Below are positions 8,050 through 13,578 of a stretch of 13,578 bases of DNA, piece after piece. The stretch is from an uncultured Eubacterium sp. (GTDB taxonomy: Bacteria > Bacillota > Clostridia > Lachnospirales > Lachnospiraceae), in the NCBI GenBank assembly GCA_910579145.1, contig CAJTTQ010000069.1, positions 1 to 13,578 on the forward strand, read 5' to 3'. The notes beneath the pieces are model-generated. The model was not told where the DNA came from, did not search any database, and saw nothing but the letters and a program-made list of their open reading frames with translations. A program made the position numbers and the translations under genes. The stretch's first letter is position 1, and every line of letters begins with the position of its first letter.

Positions 8050-8970
8050 TCAGAGTACCATCCGCACAGCGCCATAGATCCCGGCGTCGTTCCCGAGCTG
8101 CGCCAGGCGGAATTCCTTATCTCGCAGCGCGAAAAGCACATTATCATTATAATAAGGTTCTACATTTTTTATGATTATATCCCCCGCCTTCGAAACGCCG
8201 CCTCCGATCACGAACGCTTCCGGGTCCACAATATGGGCGACGTTCGCGAGCGCTGTCCCCAGATACATGCCAAACTGATCAACGATATGTAATGCGTACG
8301 CATCCCCTTCCTTTGCCGCATCAAAAACATCTTTCGCCGTTATGTCAGCAATCGCAGCAAGACGGGAGTCCGCCCGCATTTCTTTTTTTGCCATGCGCAC
8401 GATCCCCGTCGCGGAAGCGTACTGCTCCAGACATCCTTTCCCGCCGCATCCGCACGTTTCCGTCTCATTCCACGCAACCTTCGTATGACCGATCTCCCCG
8501 CCTGCGCCCATCACTCCGGTCAGTATCTTTCCGCCGAGGATGATCCCGCCGCCGACTCCGGTACCGAGCGTGACCATGACAATGCTGTCAAATCCCCGCC
8601 CGCCCCCTTTCCACATCTCTCCGAGCGCTGCGACATTGGCGTCATTTCCGACTCTTACATTTCCCACTCCGGTCAGTTCGACAAGCCTTTTTCTCACATC
8701 GACGACCTGCCAGTGTATATTCGGGCATTTCAAGACGACACCGTCATCCGTGGTCGGACCGGGTACGCCGATCCCGATCCCCATTATGTTTCCGTCCCGT
8801 TCGGCCCGCTTCTCTTCTATGCTCGCTGCCACATCTGAAAGTATGGATTCACCTTCATTCTCTACCCTCGACGGGATCTCCCACTTTTCCATCAGCTCCC
8901 CCGTATGGGAAAACATGCCAAATTTGATCGTCGTCCCACCGATATCCGCTCCGACATAAAACTTTTCCAT
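8050..8970 (-). CDS. ROK family glucokinase
   Basis: It probably phosphorylates glucose to glucose 6-phosphate with ATP in the cytosol. The start at 8970 gives 306 residues and begins with the sugar-kinase phosphate loop GADIGGTTIKFGMF (7-20). Then come GVPGP (68-72), the catalytic NDAN (109-112, base D110), TLGTGVGGG (134-142) and GEIGH (158-162). The ROK zinc site is H162 with C173, C175 and C180 in CGCGGKGCLE. No N-terminal DNA-binding domain is present, so this is an enzyme and not a ROK repressor. The start is not certain: a TTG at 8982 has a better placed purine-rich site (AAGGAAAGG), and would add four residues. Genes for HPr kinase just upstream and PfkA at the end of the operon support a glycolytic role. 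Other ROK sugars (mannose, N-acetylmannosamine) cannot be excluded. Confidence 0.9.
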   Translation of the reverse strand: MEKFYVGADIGGTTIKFGMFSHTGELMEKWEIPSRVENEGESILSDVAASIEEKRAERDGNIMGIGIGVPGPTTDDGVVLKCPNIHWQVVDVRKRLVELTGVGNVRVGNDANVAALGEMWKGGGRGFDSIVMVTLGTGVGGGIILGGKILTGVMGAGGEIGHTKVAWNETETCGCGGKGCLEQYASATGIVRMAKKEMRADSRLAAIADITAKDVFDAAKEGDAYALHIVDQFGMYLGTALANVAHIVDPEAFVIGGGVSKAGDIIIKNVEPYYNDNVLFALRDKEFRLAQLGNDAGIYGAVRMVL

Positions 8971-9069
8971 CTCCGTACTCAACCTTTCCTTCCCAATCTC
9001 TTCTCCCCCGCCGCAATCTTCCACCCCTGCGGGGAAACCTGCCTTCACACCTGTAACCTGTATTACCTA

Positions 9070-9987
9070 TTACCCGAGTTTACTCGTCACCCTGTTATAA
9101 AGCTCCATCGCCGCATTATAACCCATCTTTTTCTGACGGAAATTAACTGCCGCCGATTCACAGATGATCGCCACATTTCTTCCCGGACGGATCGGAATGG
9201 AATGACAGACGACCTTATTTCCCAAATACTCAATGTAATTTTCTTCCAATCCCATCCGGTCATACTCCTGATCGCGGTTCCACTCCTCGAGTTTGATCAC
9301 GAGATCGATCGGCTGCGTATTTTTCACACTTTCCACACCAAACAGCGCCTTCGCGTCTATGATGCCGATCCCCCGCAATTCGATAAAATGCCTTGTGATA
9401 TCCGGCGCCGTACCGAGCAGCGTCTCATCGCTTACCTTCTTGATCTCGACCACATCATCCGACACAAGACGATGCCCGCGGTGGATCAGTTCCAGCGCCA
9501 CCTCACTTTTACCAATCCCGCTCTCACCCGTGATCAGCACGCCTTCTCCATAAATATCCACGAGCACGCCATGAATGCTGATCCTTGGCGCCAGTTCCAC
9601 TTTGAGCCACCGGTTCAGTTCCGATGAAAAAGAGGATGTCGTCATCTTTGTCCGCAGAATCGGCACGCCGTATTCGGCCGCCAACTCGATAAACTGCTCC
9701 GGCACTTCGATCTCCCGGCAGAATATGATGCAGGGCACCTTATAAGACATGATCCTGCCCATCATTTCCACACTGTACTCCAACCCCTGTTTTTCCATAT
9801 ACGTGTTTTCCACATGACCGATGATCTGAACCCGGTGGTGGTCAAAATAGTCAAAAAATCCCGCCAGCTGAAGCGCCGGACGGTTGACATCCGACTGCGT
9901 GATCTTGATCTCCTCCACATTGACATCCGGCGTGACACACTCCAAATTCATTTTTTCGATACACTCCCGCAAATCCACTGTATACAT
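9070..9987 (-). CDS. hprK: HPr kinase/phosphorylase
   Basis: This enzyme phosphorylates and dephosphorylates HPr and Crh on the regulatory serine in response to glycolytic intermediates, driving CcpA-dependent catabolite control. The start at 9987 gives 305 residues, near the usual 310. It has AGAGG 7 bases upstream; upstream ATGs around 10032 lie inside the promoter -10 box and cannot be used by its transcript. The N-terminal domain (about 1-130) is followed by HGVLVDIYGEGVL (139-151), Walker A GESGIGKSE (154-162) and SDDVVEI. The family signature region reads HFIELRGIGIIDAKALFG, and the C-terminus has CESAAVNFRQKKMGYNAA. It is the first gene of the operon that also encodes an HPr-like substrate candidate. 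Confidence 0.96.
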   Translation of the reverse strand: MYTVDLRECIEKMNLECVTPDVNVEEIKITQSDVNRPALQLAGFFDYFDHHRVQIIGHVENTYMEKQGLEYSVEMMGRIMSYKVPCIIFCREIEVPEQFIELAAEYGVPILRTKMTTSSFSSELNRWLKVELAPRISIHGVLVDIYGEGVLITGESGIGKSEVALELIHRGHRLVSDDVVEIKKVSDETLLGTAPDITRHFIELRGIGIIDAKALFGVESVKNTQPIDLVIKLEEWNRDQEYDRMGLEENYIEYLGNKVVCHSIPIRPGRNVAIICESAAVNFRQKKMGYNAAMELYNRVTSKLG

Positions 9988-10030
9988 ACGTTCACCTCTC
10001 TCCTGCATATTCTCGACATTTCTATCCATC

Positions 10031-10059
10031 ATTATAACCGCAACTACCGATTAAGTCAA
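10031..10059 (-). promoter_or_regulatory. Sigma-A promoter of the hprK operon
   Basis: Read on the - strand, the -35 box TTGACT (10054-10059) and a perfect -10 box TATAAT (10031-10036) are 17 bases apart. Transcription would start near 10024, leaving a leader of about 37 bases before hprK. An A/T-rich region with A-tracts lies just upstream of the -35 box and could act as an UP element. I saw no clear cre site here. Confidence 0.88.
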
Positions 10060-10070
10060 ATCGTCTGCTA

Positions 10071-10104
10071 TTTGATGGAAAAACAAAAAATTTGGATGGA
10101 AAAA
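10071..10104. repeat. Imperfect direct repeat between two divergent promoters
   Basis: TTTGATGGAAAAA (10071-10083) is followed by TTTGGATGGAAAAA (10091-10104), differing by one inserted G. The copies are about 20 bases apart, close to two helical turns. The first lies 12 bases upstream of the hprK -35 box; the second contains the likely -35 region of the rightward promoter. It may be an operator or an UP-type element, or simply A/T-rich sequence. Confidence 0.4.
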
Positions 10105-10125
10105 TGACGCTGACTGTAGTATAAT
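10097..10125 (+). promoter_or_regulatory. Probable promoter of the rightward gene block
   Basis: A perfect -10 box TATAAT (10120-10125) is preceded 17 bases upstream by TGGAAA (10097-10102), a 4-of-6 match to TTGACA. Transcription would start near 10132, about 48 bases before the DUF6891 gene. The weak -35 box suggests modest or activated expression. Confidence 0.6.
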
Positions 10126-10180
10126 GTTAGATACACAAATCATATGGTAGCTCAGTAGTTCTTTAAGTAAGGAGAAAACG

Positions 10181-10816
10181 ATGGAAAGAACGATCAAAAT
10201 AGACGATGACTGCTGTGCAGACGAACTAGAAGAAATGATCATCGAATATGTCAAAGCCGGTTTTTTATCAGATCATGAAATTTTAGAAATATGTGAGGAA
10301 TACATAGAAGATAATTACCCTGATCAATGTGATCACATCTCGGAAAATGACTTTCTTGAGATAATCGAAACATTTCGCGAACAGTTTCAACATACAGGCA
10401 GGCAAGACAATTATTTAAAATTAGATCTGGCGTTCCAGGCTCTATTAAAGAAAGGGATCGTCGCTTTACATTATGCCGGATACACGCAGTCAGACGGATT
10501 TGAGGATTGTAATGAAGTGGCAGTGGAGTTACACGAAAAAGGAGAACCGGTTATTGGCTGCTGCTTTTACACAGAACAGGATCTAGGACATATCTTACAT
10601 GAGGAAAGCGATCTGCTCTATTTGTCCTTTGGTAATTATTTTGAAAAGCCAACTGCCGTGGAAGTAGGCAAGATGATCTGTAATGAGTTAACGAGTAACG
10701 GATTTCGTGTTCAGTGGAACGGAACAGCGGAGCAGAAAATCGCAATCACCAACTTTAGATGGGATAAGCATTATACGAAAAGCGGCAAGACTGTCAATGA
10801 GGGCACGTCAATATGA
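10181..10816 (+). CDS. DUF6891-like protein
   Basis: The protein is 211 residues, soluble and acidic, with no signal peptide or membrane segment. The ATG has AAGGAG 7 bases upstream. Residues 1-75 form an acidic helical region (for example EILEICEEYIEDNYPD, 33-48). From about 80 on, the sequence LAFQALLKKGIVALHYAGYTQSDG (split near residue 92), then GCCFYTEQDL (126-135) and a C-terminal FRVQWNGTAEQKIAITNF match what I recall of the DUF6891 family, whose function is not known. The last 15 residues after WDK look unconserved. It is the first gene of the A/T-rich rightward block and is divergent from hprK. The family call is from memory and moderately sure. Confidence 0.75.
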   Translation: MERTIKIDDDCCADELEEMIIEYVKAGFLSDHEILEICEEYIEDNYPDQCDHISENDFLEIIETFREQFQHTGRQDNYLKLDLAFQALLKKGIVALHYAGYTQSDGFEDCNEVAVELHEKGEPVIGCCFYTEQDLGHILHEESDLLYLSFGNYFEKPTAVEVGKMICNELTSNGFRVQWNGTAEQKIAITNFRWDKHYTKSGKTVNEGTSI

Positions 10817-10817
10817 T

Positions 10818-10895
10818 ATGGATGTAAGCACAATCGGTTTGAAGGGACTTGCTTATCGTGAAAAATCGGAAATTCATGGAGGTAATTCGAAATGA
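10818..10895 (+). other. Possible 25-codon small ORF or gene remnant before the DUF1801 gene
   Basis: An ATG two bases after the DUF6891 stop opens a frame that ends in a TGA overlapping the next gene's start (ATGA). The peptide begins MDVSTIGLKGLAYREK. It has no good ribosome binding site of its own, but its end contains the one used by the DUF1801 gene (GGAGG). It may be a leader, a remnant of a lost gene's 3' end, or chance. Confidence 0.2.
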
Positions 10896-11230
10896 ATCAG
10901 CAAATGAAAGAACTTATAGATAAATTTCCTGTGGAGATTATAGACATGTTTCATGATGTAAGACAATTGATTTTTGACAGCGTTTCTTGTGACCTCGAGG
11001 AAGTGTTATGGGCAAAATTGCCGAGTTATTATGTCGGTAAATCTTTCGTGCGTTTGATACCATTTAAAGATCATATTAACATTGAGGCACAGGCCGCTAT
11101 CTCCCACAAAGAAGAACTAACGGGTTACAAATTCACTCCAAAAGGGATGTTACAAATCTATGTGAAACAAGATATACCGTGCGAAATTTTGAAACAGATA
11201 TTTGTAGAAACTTTTGACGAAAATAACTAA
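10892..11230 (+). CDS. DUF1801 domain protein
   Basis: This 112-residue soluble protein begins 9 bases after GGAGG. The line FPVEIIDMFHDVRQLIF (10-26) followed by EEVLWAKLPSYYVG (36-49) and FKDHINIEA (58-66) is the pattern of the DUF1801 fold, a small alpha/beta domain related to YdhG and to Fra-type iron-binding proteins in Bacillus. The conserved LPSYY and HINI segments are present. Its biochemical role is uncertain in most genomes; an iron-related role would suit the ferritin-like gene next to it, but that is inference. It is 42 bases upstream of the ferritin-like gene and appears to be cotranscribed. Confidence 0.8.
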   Translation: MNQQMKELIDKFPVEIIDMFHDVRQLIFDSVSCDLEEVLWAKLPSYYVGKSFVRLIPFKDHINIEAQAAISHKEELTGYKFTPKGMLQIYVKQDIPCEILKQIFVETFDENN

Positions 11231-11272
11231 AAGAAAGTTGTTTTTGGCGCTGAAGAAATGACGTGAGGAACT

Positions 11273-12039
11273 ATGAAAAGAATAACATTATCAGAAACTG
11301 GTATTAAAGACCTAGCCGAATTTGACTGGATCAAATATTTCAAATATAATAATGCCAGTCTATTTAAGTTAGATTTTAATCTAACCGGCGAATTGACCCG
11401 AGAAGAACTAGCCATTATTTCTCCATCGATCCGGGCATTCCAGATCGGGGAAGGTTCCGAAGGAAAACATTTAAGGATGGCTGTAAAAAAATTTGCTGAC
11501 CGGACTCATGATCTGGAATATGATGAAGTAATGAAGTGGTTTATTTTAGAAGAAAACAGGCATTCTCAAACGTTAAAAAAATACATGGACATATACGGTA
11601 TAAAAACGGCGAATCGGATATGGATCGATACGATTTTCAGGACATTTATAAAGTTAATGGGACTAGAATGCGAATGATCGCTTTATCCTATTATACGGCA
11701 CTGTCAAATGCCACTCACTCAAAACTATTGAAAACAATCTGTGCGCAAATGCTAAATGATGAATTGAAACATGTTGTGCTACAATCACATACGTTACATA
11801 AAATTTCAAAACACAGAAAAAGTATGTTGAATCGTATAGCAAGAACGCTTCGAAACGTAATCATGAAAATAACCTGTTTTGTTGTTTGGCACAAATACAA
11901 AACTTTATTTATAACTGGTCAATATCCCTATCAAAGGTTTCGAACAGATTGTCTGGCATATCTGAATGAATCGATTTATATAGAAAGAAACGGCACGATA
12001 TTAGAAGAAAAGATATTAGAAGAAAAAAGGAAGATTTGA
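11273..12039 (+). pseudogene. Ferritin-like domain protein, broken by a frameshifting deletion
   Basis: The first part (11273-11677, 134 residues, with GAGG shortly upstream of the ATG) carries GEGSEGKHL (near 62-70) and the EENRHS metal motif, then WIDTIFRTFIKLMGLE, and hits a TGA. The rest of the same family continues one frame over from about 11674 to 12039: MIALSYYTAL, the second ExxH motif DELKHV, and an FVVWHKYKTLFITGQYPYQRF tail in two pieces. In intact relatives I recall about ten residues (of the kind LSISVLITAE) between GLE and the IIA-YY segment. Only 5 bases lie there, so about 25 bases are missing, which matches the frame change and would remove one metal-ligand glutamate. An intact version would be about 260 residues. 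Short GAATG copies flank the break (11666-11670 and 11672-11676). A sequencing or assembly error is the main alternative. Confidence 0.8.
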
Positions 12040-12677
12040 TGAAACATAAAAGACTGAATCGGGATAGCTGGGGATTTCAATATTATCCATATTATCAGAT
12101 GCGGATCGATGATGAAGCATTTCACGGATTGGCTTGCCTGATCCGATTAACGGATGGTGAGGCTAATTACTGGGAAACGCCTAACGCAGGAAGAATACAA
12201 GTAACCGGTACAGGAATGACCTGGTTGGAACTGATACCAGATCACACAAATAGAGTGATCACGATAAAATATTTTCCTGATGGAACACATGACGAGAAAC
12301 GGCTTCATTATCCGGTCCCGATGAACGAAACATACCAACCTTCCATATGGTATGTAGACATCACGGATGGGATGGAATATGACGAAGATGGGATCGCCGT
12401 ATATATAGATAAATATTTAGACGTGATCTTTACCCCGGAAGGAGATGTGAAGATCGATGATCGTGATGAATTGGATGCGGCATACAAATCGGGAGAACTC
12501 TCAAAGAAACAGTACGATGCCGCGTTGGTCGAATGCGAAGAAATCCTTGAAGATCTGTGTACCGATATTTCTAAAACCGATCAGTGGTGCGCGGCTATCA
12601 GGCAGATCGTCGAAGACAGGATCGCTGCCGGGGAGCCGGTCAGGATGTGCCGTGAGGGATTGGCAGAGGGAAATTGA
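12039..12677 (+). CDS. DUF402 domain protein, probable nucleotide phosphatase fold
   Basis: The ATG at 12039 overlaps the stop of the ferritin-like frame (TGATG), with AGGAAG 5 bases upstream, giving 212 residues. The core WYVDITDG (104-111), IAVYIDKYLDVIFTPEG (119-135) and DDRDELDAA (140-148) is the DUF402 signature, with the acidic residues that bind metal in this family (D124, D128, D141 and E144 by eye). Characterised members hydrolyse nucleoside di- or triphosphates (the staphylococcal Ntdp) or CDP-linked intermediates (FomD). The N-terminal half is a beta-rich barrel-like segment, and the C-terminal 60 residues are helical and acidic. The stop-start overlap with a broken gene suggests that translation was once coupled and may now be reduced. 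The substrate cannot be told from sequence. Confidence 0.8.
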   Translation: MKHKRLNRDSWGFQYYPYYQMRIDDEAFHGLACLIRLTDGEANYWETPNAGRIQVTGTGMTWLELIPDHTNRVITIKYFPDGTHDEKRLHYPVPMNETYQPSIWYVDITDGMEYDEDGIAVYIDKYLDVIFTPEGDVKIDDRDELDAAYKSGELSKKQYDAALVECEEILEDLCTDISKTDQWCAAIRQIVEDRIAAGEPVRMCREGLAEGN

Positions 12678-12721
12678 CTTCCCAGTATGATTCGCAAAGG
12701 AAGCGGTAACGGAGGTATGAT

Positions 12722-13578
12722 ATGGTTTATTTAAAGAGTATGACATTTCCAAATGCGGACCGGGAACATGATTTTATTATGAGTATCCGTCGAACGTGTT
12801 ATGAATCGTTTTATCCATTTAAAATATTATCCAGGAACGATCTATACCGGTTGGATTTTAATCCCATCACCATATTATACGGGGGAAATGGATCAGGGAA
12901 ATCAACCGTTCTTAACGTTATTGCAGAAAAATTACAAATACCGCGTGACACTATTTTTAATAAGACTATTTTTTTCAATGATTATGTCAAGTTATGCGAT
13001 GTAAATCTGGAGCAGAAAATTCCTGATTCGAGTAAAATAATCACAAGTGATGATGTTTTTGATTACATGCTAAATATTCGGAGTATGAATGAAAAGATTG
13101 ATGCAAAGCGGGACGAGATCACAGCTGAATACTTGGATGCGAAATACTCGAACTTTCAATTGCGTTCCATCGAAGATTATGAACAATTGAAAAAGGTGAA
13201 CAACGCAAGGCATAAAACCCAGTCAAAATATATCAATGATTCTTTAATGAAAAATATGAGGGAATTATCAAATGGCGAAAGTGCCCTTTTTTACTTTACA
13301 CAAAAAATCTATGATAAAGGACTTTATCTGCTTGATGAACCAGAAAATAGTCTAGAACCCAAAAAGCAATTGGAACTCGTTCAGTATTTAGAAGATTCCG
13401 CAAGATTTTTTGAATGTCAATTTATCATTTCAACACACTCTCCATTTTTATTAGCTATGCAGCATGCTAGTATATACAATTTAGACAGAGAGCCTGTTGA
13501 AGTGGAACAATGGACGGAACTAGAAAATGTTCGGACATATTATGAGTTTTTTAAAAAACACGAAGATAAATTTTCTTT
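12722..13578 (+). CDS. ABC/SMC-type AAA family ATPase, 3' end beyond the window
   Basis: The frame starts at an ATG with GGAGG 6 bases upstream and stays open for 285 codons to the right edge. Walker A is GGNGSGKST (54-62). The ABC-type signature is LSNGES (182-187), Walker B with catalytic Glu is LYLLDEPENSLEP (201-213), and the H-loop is STHSPFLL (237-244). Only about 120 residues separate Walker A from the signature, too short for an SMC or Rad50 coiled coil; there are modest charged helices at about 120-170. The DEPENSL and STHSP forms are typical of OLD/RecF-like soluble ATPases, some of which work in phage defence with a nuclease partner, while others are unassigned single genes. The last residues (YEFFKKHEDKFS) look close to the family C-terminus, but no stop is seen. 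No partner gene is within the window. Confidence 0.88.
   Translation, partial: MVYLKSMTFPNADREHDFIMSIRRTCYESFYPFKILSRNDLYRLDFNPITILYGGNGSGKSTVLNVIAEKLQIPRDTIFNKTIFFNDYVKLCDVNLEQKIPDSSKIITSDDVFDYMLNIRSMNEKIDAKRDEITAEYLDAKYSNFQLRSIEDYEQLKKVNNARHKTQSKYINDSLMKNMRELSNGESALFYFTQKIYDKGLYLLDEPENSLEPKKQLELVQYLEDSARFFECQFIISTHSPFLLAMQHASIYNLDREPVEVEQWTELENVRTYYEFFKKHEDKFS

Noticed and set aside
9024..9034. CCCC-TGC-GGGG mini-hairpin before the ROK gene
   Set aside because: A 4-bp stem is too short to support a terminator or regulatory call in G/C-rich sequence.
10051..10254. A - strand frame across the divergent intergenic region
   Set aside because: It overlaps both promoters and the DUF6891 start, has no ribosome binding site, and is Ser/Ile/Leu-rich low-complexity translation.
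11575..11581. A-AAA-AAA slippery run that could allow -1 frameshifting in the ferritin-like gene
   Set aside because: The zero frame keeps family similarity for another 30 residues past this point (WIDTIFRTFIKLMGLE), and the alternative frame there does not. The real break is near 11670, where bases are missing.
12801..13004. A + strand 67-codon frame
   Set aside because: It lies inside the ATPase gene in another frame; the ATPase frame carries Walker A across this stretch.

Overview
The window looks like a chromosomal segment of a Clostridia bacterium, most likely Lachnospiraceae. This rests on protein similarity recalled from memory, on strong Shine-Dalgarno sites, and on the gene set: HPr kinase, RapZ, WhiA and a Crh/HPr-like protein in one operon, followed by dnaE and pfkA. 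No rRNA, tRNA, CRISPR array or insertion sequence is visible. No gene-free stretch exceeds 300 bases; the longest is about 190 bases, between the divergent hprK and DUF6891 genes.

Layout. (1) 1-236, + strand: the 3' end of a small acidic membrane-anchored protein gene, closed by a hairpin that serves as a terminator from both sides. (2) 303-9987, - strand: eight genes that read as one long operon from a near-consensus sigma-A promoter at 10031-10059, in the order hprK, ROK glucokinase, murB, rapZ, whiA, crh-like, dnaE, pfkA. Several starts were moved downstream of the longest open frame because a good ribosome binding site sits there (dnaE, crh-like, murB, ROK kinase, hprK). (3) 10181-13578, + strand: a visibly more A/T-rich accessory block of DUF6891, DUF1801, a frameshifted ferritin-like gene, a DUF402 protein, and an ABC/SMC-type ATPase that runs off the right edge.

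How the genes fit together. The operon combines carbon-status signalling (HPr kinase and an HPr-like protein that lacks the PTS phosphohistidine but keeps the regulatory serine), glucose phosphorylation and glycolysis (ROK kinase, PfkA), envelope and division control (MurB, RapZ, WhiA) and replication (DnaE). This resembles the Bacillus rapZ-yvcK-whiA-crh cluster, but yvcK is absent between rapZ and whiA.

The points most worth a second look are the HPr-like protein with glycine at the histidine position, the Walker A lysine-to-arginine change in RapZ, a near-perfect 16-bp hairpin just upstream of dnaE, a deletion of about 25 bases that breaks the ferritin-like gene, and the truncated ATPase at the right edge. 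I found no convincing evidence of a wholly new system inside the window. The best candidate is whatever accompanies the ATPase beyond 13578.
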